A DNA stretch of 64,000 nt from Aquirhabdus parva (GTDB lineage Bacteria > Pseudomonadota > Gammaproteobacteria > Pseudomonadales > Moraxellaceae), in assembly GCF_003351745.1 (NCBI RefSeq), contig NZ_CP031222.1:1594207-1658206 (forward strand), given 5' to 3'. Below, piece by piece: positions 30,030 through 37,198 of the stretch. How positions within the stretch are numbered: the first letter of the stretch is position 1; every line of letters starts with the position of its first letter. A program made the position numbers and the translations under genes. A model generated the notes under the pieces. The model made no database searches. It worked only from the letters and a program-made list of their open reading frames with translations, and was not told the DNA's origin.

Positions 30030-30983
30030 TTAGCGATCATCTAAGGTTGCAATGAAACCTTTAATCTCATCATTCCTATCTTTTACAATGTTTTTTTCTG
30101 CGCTAGCAACAATTGTTGGCCAAATTGAGCCACCCTCGTAATCGGAAGCTTTAAACCTTGACCATTCTTCGCAATATTGTTCCCATTTTTCTTGAGCCGA
30201 ATTAAAGGAACTATACTTATTTGATTCAAGACGAGAATACAATTTCTTAATTAGCTCAGAAAGTTCATTTCGGCTTTCCTCAAGAGCCTTGTAGGCAGCG
30301 ATATTCATGTCCACTTGAGTTAATGCCGCATCTGGATAAAGTAGATTGGAAATTAACTCATCCGTTGCTCTTAAGAACTGTACACAACTTTCAAAGCACC
30401 TAGAAACTTCATCGTATTTGATCTCATATGCACTTGCCAGCTCATGGCACACTATATGCCTAAGTTCAAAAGTTCTAGAAACGTCAGCAAAAATTTGGTC
30501 AGAATTAACGATCATTGGGGTGTTTGGTTTGCCTAAAACTTCGTGATCCCAACGATTTGTAACGCTACTAAGCTTTGTTAGAAACTTCTCTCCAATCAGA
30601 CAAGTCAGTGTCGTATCAAGGTTCTCAATCCGGCTGAGCGGAATTACATGAGCAATAAGTTCTCCAAAAGTAATCGATTTACCATGCATTGCCTTAAAAA
30701 TGGAAAAATCAAGTTTAACTGTCGATGCTAACCGTTCTGCATTTGAAAAGTAAGGTTCCCCATGATCAACAATATCTTTAATTACTAGTCGAAAATAACC
30801 TTCAACTGTTGCAATCAGAGCAACGGGGAAATAACGCGTAAGTTCATGATTATCAGGAGTATGGATGCTAAATGCTCTTTCGAGTTCAGATAGTCTTGAA
30901 GGTAGTTCTGCCATTGCTGAGCCAAACTGTCGACGATGTCTAACTTCTTTTATTTCTTGTATAAGATCACGCGTTTTTGACAT
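30030..30983 (-). CDS. HEPN-like protein with C-terminal LprI-like domain
   Basis: 317 residues, not previously familiar to me as a named family. The first 200 residues are helical and contain ELRHIVCHE, which fits the RX4-6H signature of HEPN ribonucleases (Arg175, His180). Residues 225-312 resemble the lysozyme-inhibitor LprI/DUF1311 domain: AYKALEESRNELSELIKKLY, then SAQEKWEQYCEEWSRF and ASDYEGGSIWPTIVAS, although the disulfide cysteines of exported LprI proteins are absent and there is no signal peptide. So it is probably a cytosolic fusion. It lies right after dif, flanked by the dif-adjacent repeats, pointing to an acquired gene, possibly defence-related. Confidence 0.6.
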   Translation of the reverse strand: MSKTRDLIQEIKEVRHRRQFGSAMAELPSRLSELERAFSIHTPDNHELTRYFPVALIATVEGYFRLVIKDIVDHGEPYFSNAERLASTVKLDFSIFKAMHGKSITFGELIAHVIPLSRIENLDTTLTCLIGEKFLTKLSSVTNRWDHEVLGKPNTPMIVNSDQIFADVSRTFELRHIVCHELASAYEIKYDEVSRCFESCVQFLRATDELISNLLYPDAALTQVDMNIAAYKALEESRNELSELIKKLYSRLESNKYSSFNSAQEKWEQYCEEWSRFKASDYEGGSIWPTIVASAEKNIVKDRNDEIKGFIATLDDR

Positions 30984-31035
30984 ATGTGAGTTAACCTCTT
31001 AATCTACAATGATTAATCTTTGATATTGCATTACG

Positions 31036-31140
31036 ATTAAAAATAGCATTCCCAAATAATGACTATTCTTAATTTTGATCAATAGATTATTTGAAACTTT
31101 ATCCTGATTATTTCCACGCTAGATTTGTAATCAATGATGG
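31036..31140. repeat. 105-bp duplication, copy A (contains end of a truncated HAD gene)
   Basis: Aligns without gaps to 36190-36294 with 8 differences in 105 positions. In copy B this stretch covers the last codons and downstream flank of the HAD phosphatase gene. Confidence 0.9.
31107..31140 (-). pseudogene. Truncated HAD phosphatase gene, last 11 codons only
   Basis: Read on the minus strand, the 105-bp duplicate encodes PSLITNLAWK followed by TAA, against PSLIENLVWK-TAG at the end of the intact HAD gene (36262-36921). Upstream, the sequence jumps to a stretch (CATGCCCCTATTT) similar to that found upstream of the intact gene at about 37003-37020, as if the body of a second copy had been deleted. 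Confidence 0.7.
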
Positions 31141-31171
31141 GATCAGGATTCATGCCCCTATTTTAGGCATC

Positions 31172-31202
31172 ATTTAGCATAAATATAAACATTATGCGAC
31201 AT
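31172..31202. other. Degenerate dif-like site
   Basis: ATTTAGCATAA (31172-31182) and TTATGCGACAT (31192-31202) match XerD- and XerC-type halves, but the spacer is 9 nt (ATATAAACA) instead of 6, so it is probably a decayed or hybrid junction. Confidence 0.6.
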
Positions 31203-31226
31203 CAATCACTACTGGCATGAGCCTAT
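31197..31226 (+). repeat. dif-adjacent repeat, copy 2
   Basis: Identical over 30 nt to 29941-29970 and in the same relation to a dif-like XerC half. Confidence 0.88.
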
Positions 31227-31310
31227 CATTCTGATTATGTTGACTTTATTCTATTGTGTATTGGACCTTATTTAACTTCTTACCTTCAAGCTGCATCGGA
31301 AAAGATATCT

Positions 31311-31964
31311 TCAAGAAAGATATTTAGTCAAAAACCGTTCAACCTCACTGATCATATAAGCAACATCATTGGCATTATATTCATCAGACTTGCCATGAGC
31401 CGCACTATTTCTTATAGCAGCTAAAGCGGTGATTTGCTTTTGTTGAAGTACGTTATATACACCAGCTTTAACTAAATCCGCATTCATAATCTCTAGCTTA
31501 ATTTTTACAGTATTAATGCCATTATCATTACAAAGTTGTCTAATCGTCGTCTCAAGTACGACACCCGCAATAACAGCTGCCGCAGATACATAGCTACTTT
31601 TCAAAAGCTCTTTTGCTTGCTCTAATTCATCATCAAATACTTCTGCCTGAACTAACTGCTTAAACGAAGTTATATAACCATTTTTTAGGTCATCATATGC
31701 AGCTTTGAGAATTGGCTGCACACGCTTAATAGTTTTTAATCTTGAATCCTGCATCCTTGGTTTAGTTTCAACAATAAACCACTCTAAATGAACAGATTTT
31801 TCTCCGCAGGCCAAAATAAGTAAATGTTTGGTTTTAATTATCCATTCTGAAAATAAAGCAATTCCTTCATCATTTAATGTTTCAGAGCCCTTATTTACCA
31901 TTGATTGAATAGAATCAGCTTCGGTAATTAATTGCTCAAAACGTACTAAAAGTTTTTTACTCAT
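31311..31964 (-). CDS. HEPN-superfamily protein (DUF4145-like)
   Basis: 217 residues, helical. The C-terminal half resembles DUF4145/HEPN proteins: SAAAVIAGVVLETTIRQLC, a middle segment NADLVKAGVYNVLQQKQI, then AAIRNSAAHG, where Arg185 and His190 fit the RX4-6H catalytic signature of HEPN RNases. Such proteins occur as toxins or effectors in defence and toxin-antitoxin systems. Its start overlaps the stop of the 68-residue protein upstream by 4 bp, so the two are translated together, as in two-gene toxin-antitoxin units. No nucleotidyltransferase partner is visible. Located between dif-adjacent repeats. Confidence 0.65.
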   Translation of the reverse strand: MSKKLLVRFEQLITEADSIQSMVNKGSETLNDEGIALFSEWIIKTKHLLILACGEKSVHLEWFIVETKPRMQDSRLKTIKRVQPILKAAYDDLKNGYITSFKQLVQAEVFDDELEQAKELLKSSYVSAAAVIAGVVLETTIRQLCNDNGINTVKIKLEIMNADLVKAGVYNVLQQKQITALAAIRNSAAHGKSDEYNANDVAYMISEVERFLTKYLS

Positions 31965-32167
31965 TTTGTCAGCACCGCTTCAGATACAATGGACACATTA
32001 TCATGATCAATTTCAATCCATCCTAAAAACTCATCAAATGTAATATTGCGTGGCACAGAGTAGGATTTTACGCCAATACATTCTTTTATTTTAAGTAAAT
32101 CAAAATTAAATTTTGAAGTAGTTTGCATAATATGATGACTCACTACACTAGGTTTTTCGACTCTCAA
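31961..32167 (-). CDS. Small protein translationally coupled to the HEPN protein
   Basis: 68 residues (55 if translation begins at the ATG at 32128); unrecognised. The C-terminal half is acidic and contains FDEFLGWIEIDHDNVSIVSE. It overlaps the HEPN gene start by 4 bp (ATGA). Small size, acidic character and position directly before a HEPN gene make an antitoxin or regulatory partner possible, but no DNA-binding or nucleotidyltransferase motif is visible, and no clear ribosome site marks the start. Confidence 0.5.
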   Translation of the reverse strand: MRVEKPSVVSHHIMQTTSKFNFDLLKIKECIGVKSYSVPRNITFDEFLGWIEIDHDNVSIVSEAVLTK

Positions 32168-32237
32168 AACCTGCGTTCTGTAAGTTTCTTTGGGAATTCT
32201 CGGGAGCCGTCAAGAGTGGGAAATTCAAAAGCGAAAA

Positions 32238-32363
32238 TCATGAACACGGATGTACTTTGTTGCATACAACATGATTGCGATCAACCATCACCGCATTATG
32301 TGCCCTCGCCTTTGCTTTTTCTTCCTGCGATTGACCACAGCCAGAAATAAATACGGAAGACAT
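32238..32363 (-). CDS. Possible small lipoprotein or fragment
   Basis: 41-residue frame beginning MSSVFISGCGQSQEEKAKAR, with an ISGC lipobox-like site and a charged tail resembling the mature start of small lipoproteins. The signal region is short and no good ribosome site precedes it, so it may be the remnant of a longer gene. Low confidence. Confidence 0.25.
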   Translation of the reverse strand: MSSVFISGCGQSQEEKAKARAHNAVMVDRNHVVCNKVHPCS

Positions 32364-32464
32364 AACTACACTTAATTAGACTAAACAACGGTTTAAGTGA
32401 TACATTTTGACTATCTGAATTTTCAGATTCACACTATCACATAGTCGAATAAATATGTGTCACG

Positions 32465-32613
32465 CGCGACGCGCTGGTGGCCGCCAGCATCAGTCTAGCG
32501 CATCTTTAAGAGGACCGAACATCTGGACTGTTTCGGCTTGGGCATGACCTACGCCAACTGGTCAACACCATGGATGACCTGACAGGGCATCAAGCGGCAA
32601 ATTTTGTACCATT
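32465..32613 (+). pseudogene. Decayed serine resolvase/invertase gene
   Basis: One frame reads RDALVAASISLAHL, a stop, EDRTSG, then RLGHDLRQLVNTMDDLTG. These match successive conserved parts of small serine recombinases (the DALVAAG...HL-YEDK-ASG segment and the DRLGR-LRHLVNTV-DL segment) with an internal deletion and a TAA where Tyr is expected. Downstream, about 32629-32682, ELRQGGIKLLTGTRNNK recalls the next conserved segment (RGVGFKVLTG). G+C is higher than in the AT-rich flanks. No intact recombinase remains. Confidence 0.6.
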
Positions 32614-32715
32614 ATATTCACCCAGAGTAGAATTGCGGCAAGGTGGAATAAAATTGTTGACGGGTACTAGGAATAATAAATAGTGAGCACGCTCACTAAC
32701 GATGAGAGGGAGTGT

Positions 32716-34185
32716 ATGGGTGAGGCAAAACGCAGGGGTACAAAAGCGCAACGGATAGCCACCCTGCTAAATGAGAGCGGCGTAATTCCGATGACAGCCG
32801 AACGATACAACGCATATATAGCTTGGACACGCTCCCCGATCGCTGATGCTGTTGGCATTGAATTAGAGTTCTTTTCAGATACGGCTGAGACATTGATTGG
32901 CGTTCTAATAAAGGATCAATTTGATCGGGATTTTGGCTTTGTGATGCTTGGTCGAGACCTCAAGGGTCGATTCCGTTGTATCGACGTGAATTGCAGCATG
33001 ACTAGAACGAACGCGCGACACGCTCTGTTCGCATCGTTTAGAAAGCATCTCTCACGTGGGGAAAAGGTCTTTTCCCAAGGCGATGAGAAGACTGACAAAG
33101 GAGGTGTTGACCTCTTCAACTCAAAGCTTCCCGTCAACCAACAGCACCAAGCTTTTAAAAGGCTATGTTCAGAGCCGCATTGGGTGCCAGCACGGGGGAT
33201 CATGTCTGAAATGATGCGCCACTTTGTTGACGTTGACGGCAACTTCGTAGAGCAGTTTCAGACGACCGCATTCGACTCAAGAATTTGGGAGCTATATCTC
33301 TATGCTGCGCTACTGGAACTTGACCTCTTCGTGAACAAGGAACACGAGGCACCTGACTTCGAAGTTAGCGATGGGCAAAGCAAGGTATTCATCGAAGCCG
33401 TTATCGTCGGTCCATCTCCGAATGATCCCCCTCTTCATCCAACTGATAATGGCATGCCTAGAATGCGTAGCCCTGAAGAGATCAAGGAGCTATTGAAGAC
33501 CCGTGCACCTATTCGATTCGGCAGCGCACTGTATTCCAAGCTCAACCGGAAAATCAAATATTGGGATTTACGGCACGTTAAAGGACATCCGCTGGTCTTT
33601 GCAGTCGCTGATTTTCACGAGAACCAGTCCATGACTTGGACTTCACCGGCGCTTCTTGAATACCTCTACGGTGTCACGCACGATTTCATATTTGACGACT
33701 CGGGTCAGTTAGTCATTACGCCACTAAAGATTGAAACACATGAGTACCGCGGTAAGACTATTCCATCTGGCTACTTCCTGCTACCGGGAGCGGAGAACAT
33801 AAGTGCAGTGTTGTTCTCATCGTCTGGTACAATTTCAAAGTTCAATCGCATGGGGCTGCTTGCAGGCTTTGGCCTCCCAAACCAGAAAATCTTCCGATGT
33901 GGTGTAAAGCATCGCCACGATCCAAACGCTGCGCTGCCTGACCCCTTCTTACATGAAGTAAAGCAGGGGGTTGTGACTGAGACTTGGGCAGAAGGACTTT
34001 CGATGTTCCACAACCCAAATGCGAAACACAAGATTGATCCCGATATGTTTCCTGGTATTGCCCACCATTGGTTTGAGGACAGGAAAGTAAAGAGCTGGCT
34101 GCCTGAGTTTCACGTTTATAACTCATTCACCTGGAACGTGATTATTACCGATAAAGATGATCCAGACGAAGAGTTAGCGATATGA
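32716..34185 (+). CDS. Unrecognised accessory protein with PD-(D/E)XK-like core
   Basis: 489 residues from the ATG at 32716, preceded by GAGGGAG; an upstream GTG at 32683 is less likely. It begins MGEAKRR, a short motif seen at the start of many mobile-element and phage proteins. The middle carries RIWELYLYAALLELDLFV, PDF (Asp214) and VFIEAV (Glu227), an order that fits the PD-(D/E)XK nuclease fold, but the catalytic Lys is replaced (E-A-V), so activity is doubtful. G+C is visibly higher than in the neighbours. It sits between a decayed resolvase and a decayed Zot gene, implying transfer. A defence role is possible, unproven. Confidence 0.55.
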   Translation: MGEAKRRGTKAQRIATLLNESGVIPMTAERYNAYIAWTRSPIADAVGIELEFFSDTAETLIGVLIKDQFDRDFGFVMLGRDLKGRFRCIDVNCSMTRTNARHALFASFRKHLSRGEKVFSQGDEKTDKGGVDLFNSKLPVNQQHQAFKRLCSEPHWVPARGIMSEMMRHFVDVDGNFVEQFQTTAFDSRIWELYLYAALLELDLFVNKEHEAPDFEVSDGQSKVFIEAVIVGPSPNDPPLHPTDNGMPRMRSPEEIKELLKTRAPIRFGSALYSKLNRKIKYWDLRHVKGHPLVFAVADFHENQSMTWTSPALLEYLYGVTHDFIFDDSGQLVITPLKIETHEYRGKTIPSGYFLLPGAENISAVLFSSSGTISKFNRMGLLAGFGLPNQKIFRCGVKHRHDPNAALPDPFLHEVKQGVVTETWAEGLSMFHNPNAKHKIDPDMFPGIAHHWFEDRKVKSWLPEFHVYNSFTWNVIITDKDDPDEELAI

Positions 34186-34250
34186 TTTCCCTCATGGATT
34201 TCAGCGGTTGTGCCGCTTAGTCTACTCATTTGGATAGCGTGAATTCTCCC

Positions 34251-34534
34251 CTACCAATCCAGAATATCAGGATGCAACAACGGAGGAAGCTGGGTAATGA
34301 AAATAATGTCATGCCCAATGTGACGCTGAATTTGGAGCTTTTCCCGCATATTCTCATATTTAAGCCTTAGTTCATGTTCATGATTTTAAAATCTTTCTTT
34401 TTATGCATTGGAAGCATCTAGGCTTCGTCAACAAACACCACAGAGCCTTCAGGCGTGTCACGCCAATCCTCAGGAAAAGGAAAAATACCTGGTACATCAA
34501 TACCTGCAGTGTTGGAGTACTGGAACAACCATGG
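34251..34534 (-). pseudogene. Decayed Zot-like (filamentous phage assembly ATPase) gene
   Basis: Minus-strand fragments in one frame read PWLFQYSNTAGIDVPGIFPF, then PEDWRDTPEGSVVFVDEA (stop), and further on HEHELRLKYENMREKLQIQ followed by RHIGHDIIFITQLPPLLHPD. This is the order seen in Zot/pI proteins of inoviruses: the IPEDWRDTP and Walker B-like DEA segment, then the RH-G-DI-ITQ segment. Stops interrupt the frame at 34418-34420 and 34251-34253. It lies in the dif-associated block, and Zot-encoding phages such as CTXphi insert at dif, so it is a plausible relic of such a phage. Confidence 0.65.
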
Positions 34535-34585
34535 TTATAGGTCTTGACAGCCTTAGAGATGAAGCATATGGAAATTTTTATCTTA

Positions 34586-34620
34586 AAGCATTGATTCATA
34601 TTTAATATGAATCAATGCTT
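34586..34620. repeat. 35-nt perfect odd-centred palindrome
   Basis: Two 17-nt arms (AAGCATTGATTCATATT and its exact complement) around one central T. It lies 24 bp after the stop of the minus-strand membrane-protein gene and may act as its terminator, although no T-run follows. Confidence 0.7.
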
Positions 34621-34643
34621 GGTTTGCGAGGTATAAAGCACAA

Positions 34644-35258
34644 CTAGATAATTATACTTGCTATGAATGAAATTAGTACGATCAAGAAAGCAACTAGTCT
34701 GAGTTTAATATCTATTCCATTAATATTGGTAAGGAATATTATTTCTGCGCTTTGATTTCTAATAGTTGTTAATTTGCTGCAGTACCATAAAATAAAGTTG
34801 GCCGAGAAAATGTAAATACTACCAAAAAATGTTAACGCAAACAGTGTAAATAGCTGATTACTACTAATATTTTGCATTTTCATGAGCGCTGTTAATACTT
34901 GCCCAATTATTACACCCAATGATAGAGCGCCAACTGCAAGTGCATTGTCAAGAGTAAATTTTGTGAGTCCGGCCAGACGAACAGATCTCGGAAATAAGAA
35001 GAGTGCGGCAAAGAGCAGGAAACCAGCAGAGGCTGCAATGTTCCAGAGGTGGGGTCCGTTTGCCTCAGCAATAGCATTATCAAAATATTCCTTTGTAACT
35101 CCTACGCTTAGTTCATTGCTGAATAAGACAACAGGAATGGGGACAAGCGTAAAAAAAGAAATAAATTTTACGCCTCTTTTCCATATCCTAGGAGCCCATA
35201 GAGATCCAAAATCTATGTAATTCAATTGTTTTTTGAGATAGCTGTTAACTGTTGTCAT
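34644..35258 (-). CDS. Polytopic membrane protein of unknown function
   Basis: 204 residues from the ATG at 35258, which has a GGAG site 8 bp upstream; a GTG at 35267 is an alternative. Five hydrophobic segments are visible: about 30-48, 72-90, 105-125, 133-155 and 180-203. Apart from these it shows no motif I recognise. It lies between the Zot relic and the third dif-adjacent repeat. AT-rich codons differ from the nearby G+C-richer accessory gene, suggesting separate origins. Confidence 0.6.
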   Translation of the reverse strand: MTTVNSYLKKQLNYIDFGSLWAPRIWKRGVKFISFFTLVPIPVVLFSNELSVGVTKEYFDNAIAEANGPHLWNIAASAGFLLFAALFLFPRSVRLAGLTKFTLDNALAVGALSLGVIIGQVLTALMKMQNISSNQLFTLFALTFFGSIYIFSANFILWYCSKLTTIRNQSAEIIFLTNINGIDIKLRLVAFLIVLISFIASIII

Positions 35259-35267
35259 AGCAAACAC

Positions 35268-35727
35268 TCCATCAAGGGCAGATTGAACGAATATAGATCT
35301 TTTTTGATGAGTTTTTGATATGAAATTGTTTTATAATTGTTTGTTTTTATTTAATTTATCATGTATGGCTGTCTTTTGTATTTGATGATATTGATCTTTC
35401 AAGTGATAGTTGTGCCTGGAGATCATCTAATTAGGTGCGACAACACTCACATCATAATAAGCTTTATTGTCTTATTTCGATTGGAATAACTGTTGCCTGA
35501 AACGAAATGCTTGAAAACAACATTAGTAACACAAGAGTATAAGCAACACAGTTTTATTACTATTTAACACAAGTATTTGTCATATTTACTAATTATAAGA
35601 CAACATTTAATAGAGATTACTTAGTTTACGCAATCAATCACTACTGGCATGAGCCTATTTGTTTGAATCAATTTGGGTTAATTTCATTGCCCTAGGCTTT
35701 CTTTCACTTCTAAAGACCTCATCGTTA
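35268..35727. other. AT-rich non-coding stretch with dif-adjacent repeat
   Basis: 460 bp, very AT-rich, no plausible gene. The recognisable part is the repeat at 35633-35658. Confidence 0.5.
35633..35658 (+). repeat. dif-adjacent repeat, copy 3
   Basis: 26 nt (ATCAATCACTACTGGCATGA then GCCTAT) identical to the same part of copies 1 and 2. The XerC half beside it has decayed (TTTACGCA), and no XerD half is clear. Confidence 0.85.
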
Positions 35728-36147
35728 TTATCTACTACTATAGATTGCTTGCTTTACCTGATCATACTCATAACAGGTTATCTCAAATGGGTTGCCATCT
35801 GGATCAGTGAAATACATTGACCAACTCACATCGTGATCGACAAATTTTACTTGCTGTTCGAGCTCATCGCTTAGATGGACATGCCATCCAAGAAATTCTT
35901 GGGCTGAAGTATCGAATGCAATTGTTGAACTAATTTTTTTCTTTGTATTCTCAAACAACGCTAAATGGACAGAATTTGATTCATTGCCAATTGTCAGCGG
36001 TCCGCCATTAGTTGACCAAAAAACAAGGCTCTCAATTCTCTTTAAGCCCAGAACTCGTTCATACCATTTTTCTGATACGCTGCGATCAATTACAGCAATG
36101 TGTATATGATCAATTGATTTAAGATTCGGTATCATCATTACACACAT
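35728..36147 (-). CDS. VOC-family (glyoxalase/dioxygenase fold) protein
   Basis: 139 residues in the vicinal-oxygen-chelate fold. LKSIDHIHIAVIDRSVSEKW is the typical first beta-alpha unit with the metal-binding His, and MYFTDPDGNPFEITCYEY is the typical last strand with the metal-binding Glu; a further His is in WHVHLSDE. Metal-dependent chemistry such as glyoxalase or fosfomycin-type resistance is possible, but the subfamily cannot be set. In-frame ATGs at 36147, 36138 and 36135 compete; none has a clear ribosome site. Located in the dif-linked block, right after repeat copy 3. Confidence 0.72.
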   Translation of the reverse strand: MCVMMIPNLKSIDHIHIAVIDRSVSEKWYERVLGLKRIESLVFWSTNGGPLTIGNESNSVHLALFENTKKKISSTIAFDTSAQEFLGWHVHLSDELEQQVKFVDHDVSWSMYFTDPDGNPFEITCYEYDQVKQAIYSSR

Positions 36148-36189
36148 AAATGAGGCTATTCTGTAGCACAGTACATGAGTATGCCTCCA

Positions 36190-36294
36190 ATTAAAAATAG
36201 CACTCCCAAATAATGACTATTCGTAATTTTGATCAATATATTATTTGAAAATTTATCCTGACTATTTCCACACTAGATTTTCAATCAATGATGG
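36190..36294. repeat. 105-bp duplication, copy B (end of intact HAD gene)
   Basis: Matches 31036-31140 at 97 of 105 positions without gaps; it includes the last 11 codons of the HAD gene and 72 bp beyond its stop. Confidence 0.9.
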
Positions 36295-36921
36295 AATTTT
36301 ACGCTGAACTCTTTTCGTCGTTTTTCTTGATGCATTGATAAGATATGCTTTTTCTGCTGCGGCTAATATTGGTATATCATCCTCACTATCACTATAAGCA
36401 AAATCCCAATTAACCCCAAAACCATTTTCCATAAGGAAATTACATTTTTCTGAGTGCCGACAAAGCCTATCGCTAATCCAGCCACCCCATAAGGCGCGCA
36501 CTGTAGAACCAATAACGGCAACTTCGTCTTTCCAGGGTTCAAACAATTTTTCTGCAAGTAATTTCGGTGCAGCAGTAACGATAATGACTTTATGACCGTT
36601 TTGAATATGCTCTTCAAGCACGGCAATACCGTCTTTAAACCAATAGGATTTGGTTAGCCCGGCATGAAATCTTTGGTTAAACTGCTCAATACTTTCCATC
36701 TTTTGAGATTCATTTAAGCCAACCGTCGCAATCCAAAGAAAAATAGATGCACCGAACTTACGTTTCTCTGGAAAATGCATGAGCATCAGACCTAACGGTG
36801 CACTGACTACCCCCATGGCAAAGCGATATGGCGAACCAAAGATCTGCTCACGTATCCACGTTTCGGTAGAATCAACCGCCAATAACGTTTTATCTAAATC
36901 AAAAACGACTATTTTAGACAT
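36262..36921 (-). CDS. HAD-superfamily phosphatase (IB subfamily)
   Basis: 219 residues, the SerB-like branch of the HAD superfamily. Motif I FDLDKTLL has Asp8 and Asp10, motif II is VTAAP, and motif IV is SDSEDDIPIL. A helical cap lies between motifs I and II and includes a hydrophobic segment around residues 35-50. Such proteins dephosphorylate small metabolites or lipids; the substrate is unknown. A deleted second copy of the gene end exists 5 kb away, so this gene has been duplicated or moved within the dif-linked block. Confidence 0.78.
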   Translation of the reverse strand: MSKIVVFDLDKTLLAVDSTETWIREQIFGSPYRFAMGVVSAPLGLMLMHFPEKRKFGASIFLWIATVGLNESQKMESIEQFNQRFHAGLTKSYWFKDGIAVLEEHIQNGHKVIIVTAAPKLLAEKLFEPWKDEVAVIGSTVRALWGGWISDRLCRHSEKCNFLMENGFGVNWDFAYSDSEDDIPILAAAEKAYLINASRKTTKRVQRKIPSLIENLVWK

Positions 36922-37046
36922 TAAAATTTCACTAGTTATTTGATATCAGAAGCTTAAGAGTATAAAAAAGATATCTTACGGGATCAGTAATTAATTAACA
37001 GCATCAATGCCCCTATTTACTTGTAATTTAGTGCTAGGTTTAAACA

Positions 37047-37057
37047 TTATACGACAT
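37047..37057. other. Isolated XerC-type half-site at the right end of the accessory block
   Basis: TTATACGACAT, identical to the XerC half of the dif at 29919-29946. A poor XerD-like half ATTTAGTGCTA lies 10 nt before it. Sequence after it no longer follows the dif-adjacent repeat, so this may be the outer junction of the block. Confidence 0.55.
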
Positions 37058-37198
37058 CCATAATGATCATTTAATCACCTAAAAATAAACACGTTTAGCC
37101 TATAAATTATGGTAGCTTCTATTTCTAAATATCCAGATACTGCACATAAATCATTCGAAACGACAATGTAAGCCCGTCACTGTACTAGGAGCTATTAC

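Noticed and set aside
34378-34605. Two overlapping open frames of 65-73 residues on opposite strands
   Set aside because: They overlap the Zot relic in other frames, have no ribosome sites and no sensible protein features.
29941-35658. CRISPR array made of the 26-30 nt repeats
   Set aside because: Only three copies, spaced by 1.3 and 4.4 kb with genes between; no regular spacers and no cas genes.
29930-35660. Integron-type attC sites, since three minus-strand genes are each followed by the same repeat
   Set aside because: The repeats lack RYYYAAC/GTTRRRY core sites and the large paired-arm structure of attC, no integrase gene is present, and the adjacent sequence instead matches dif halves.
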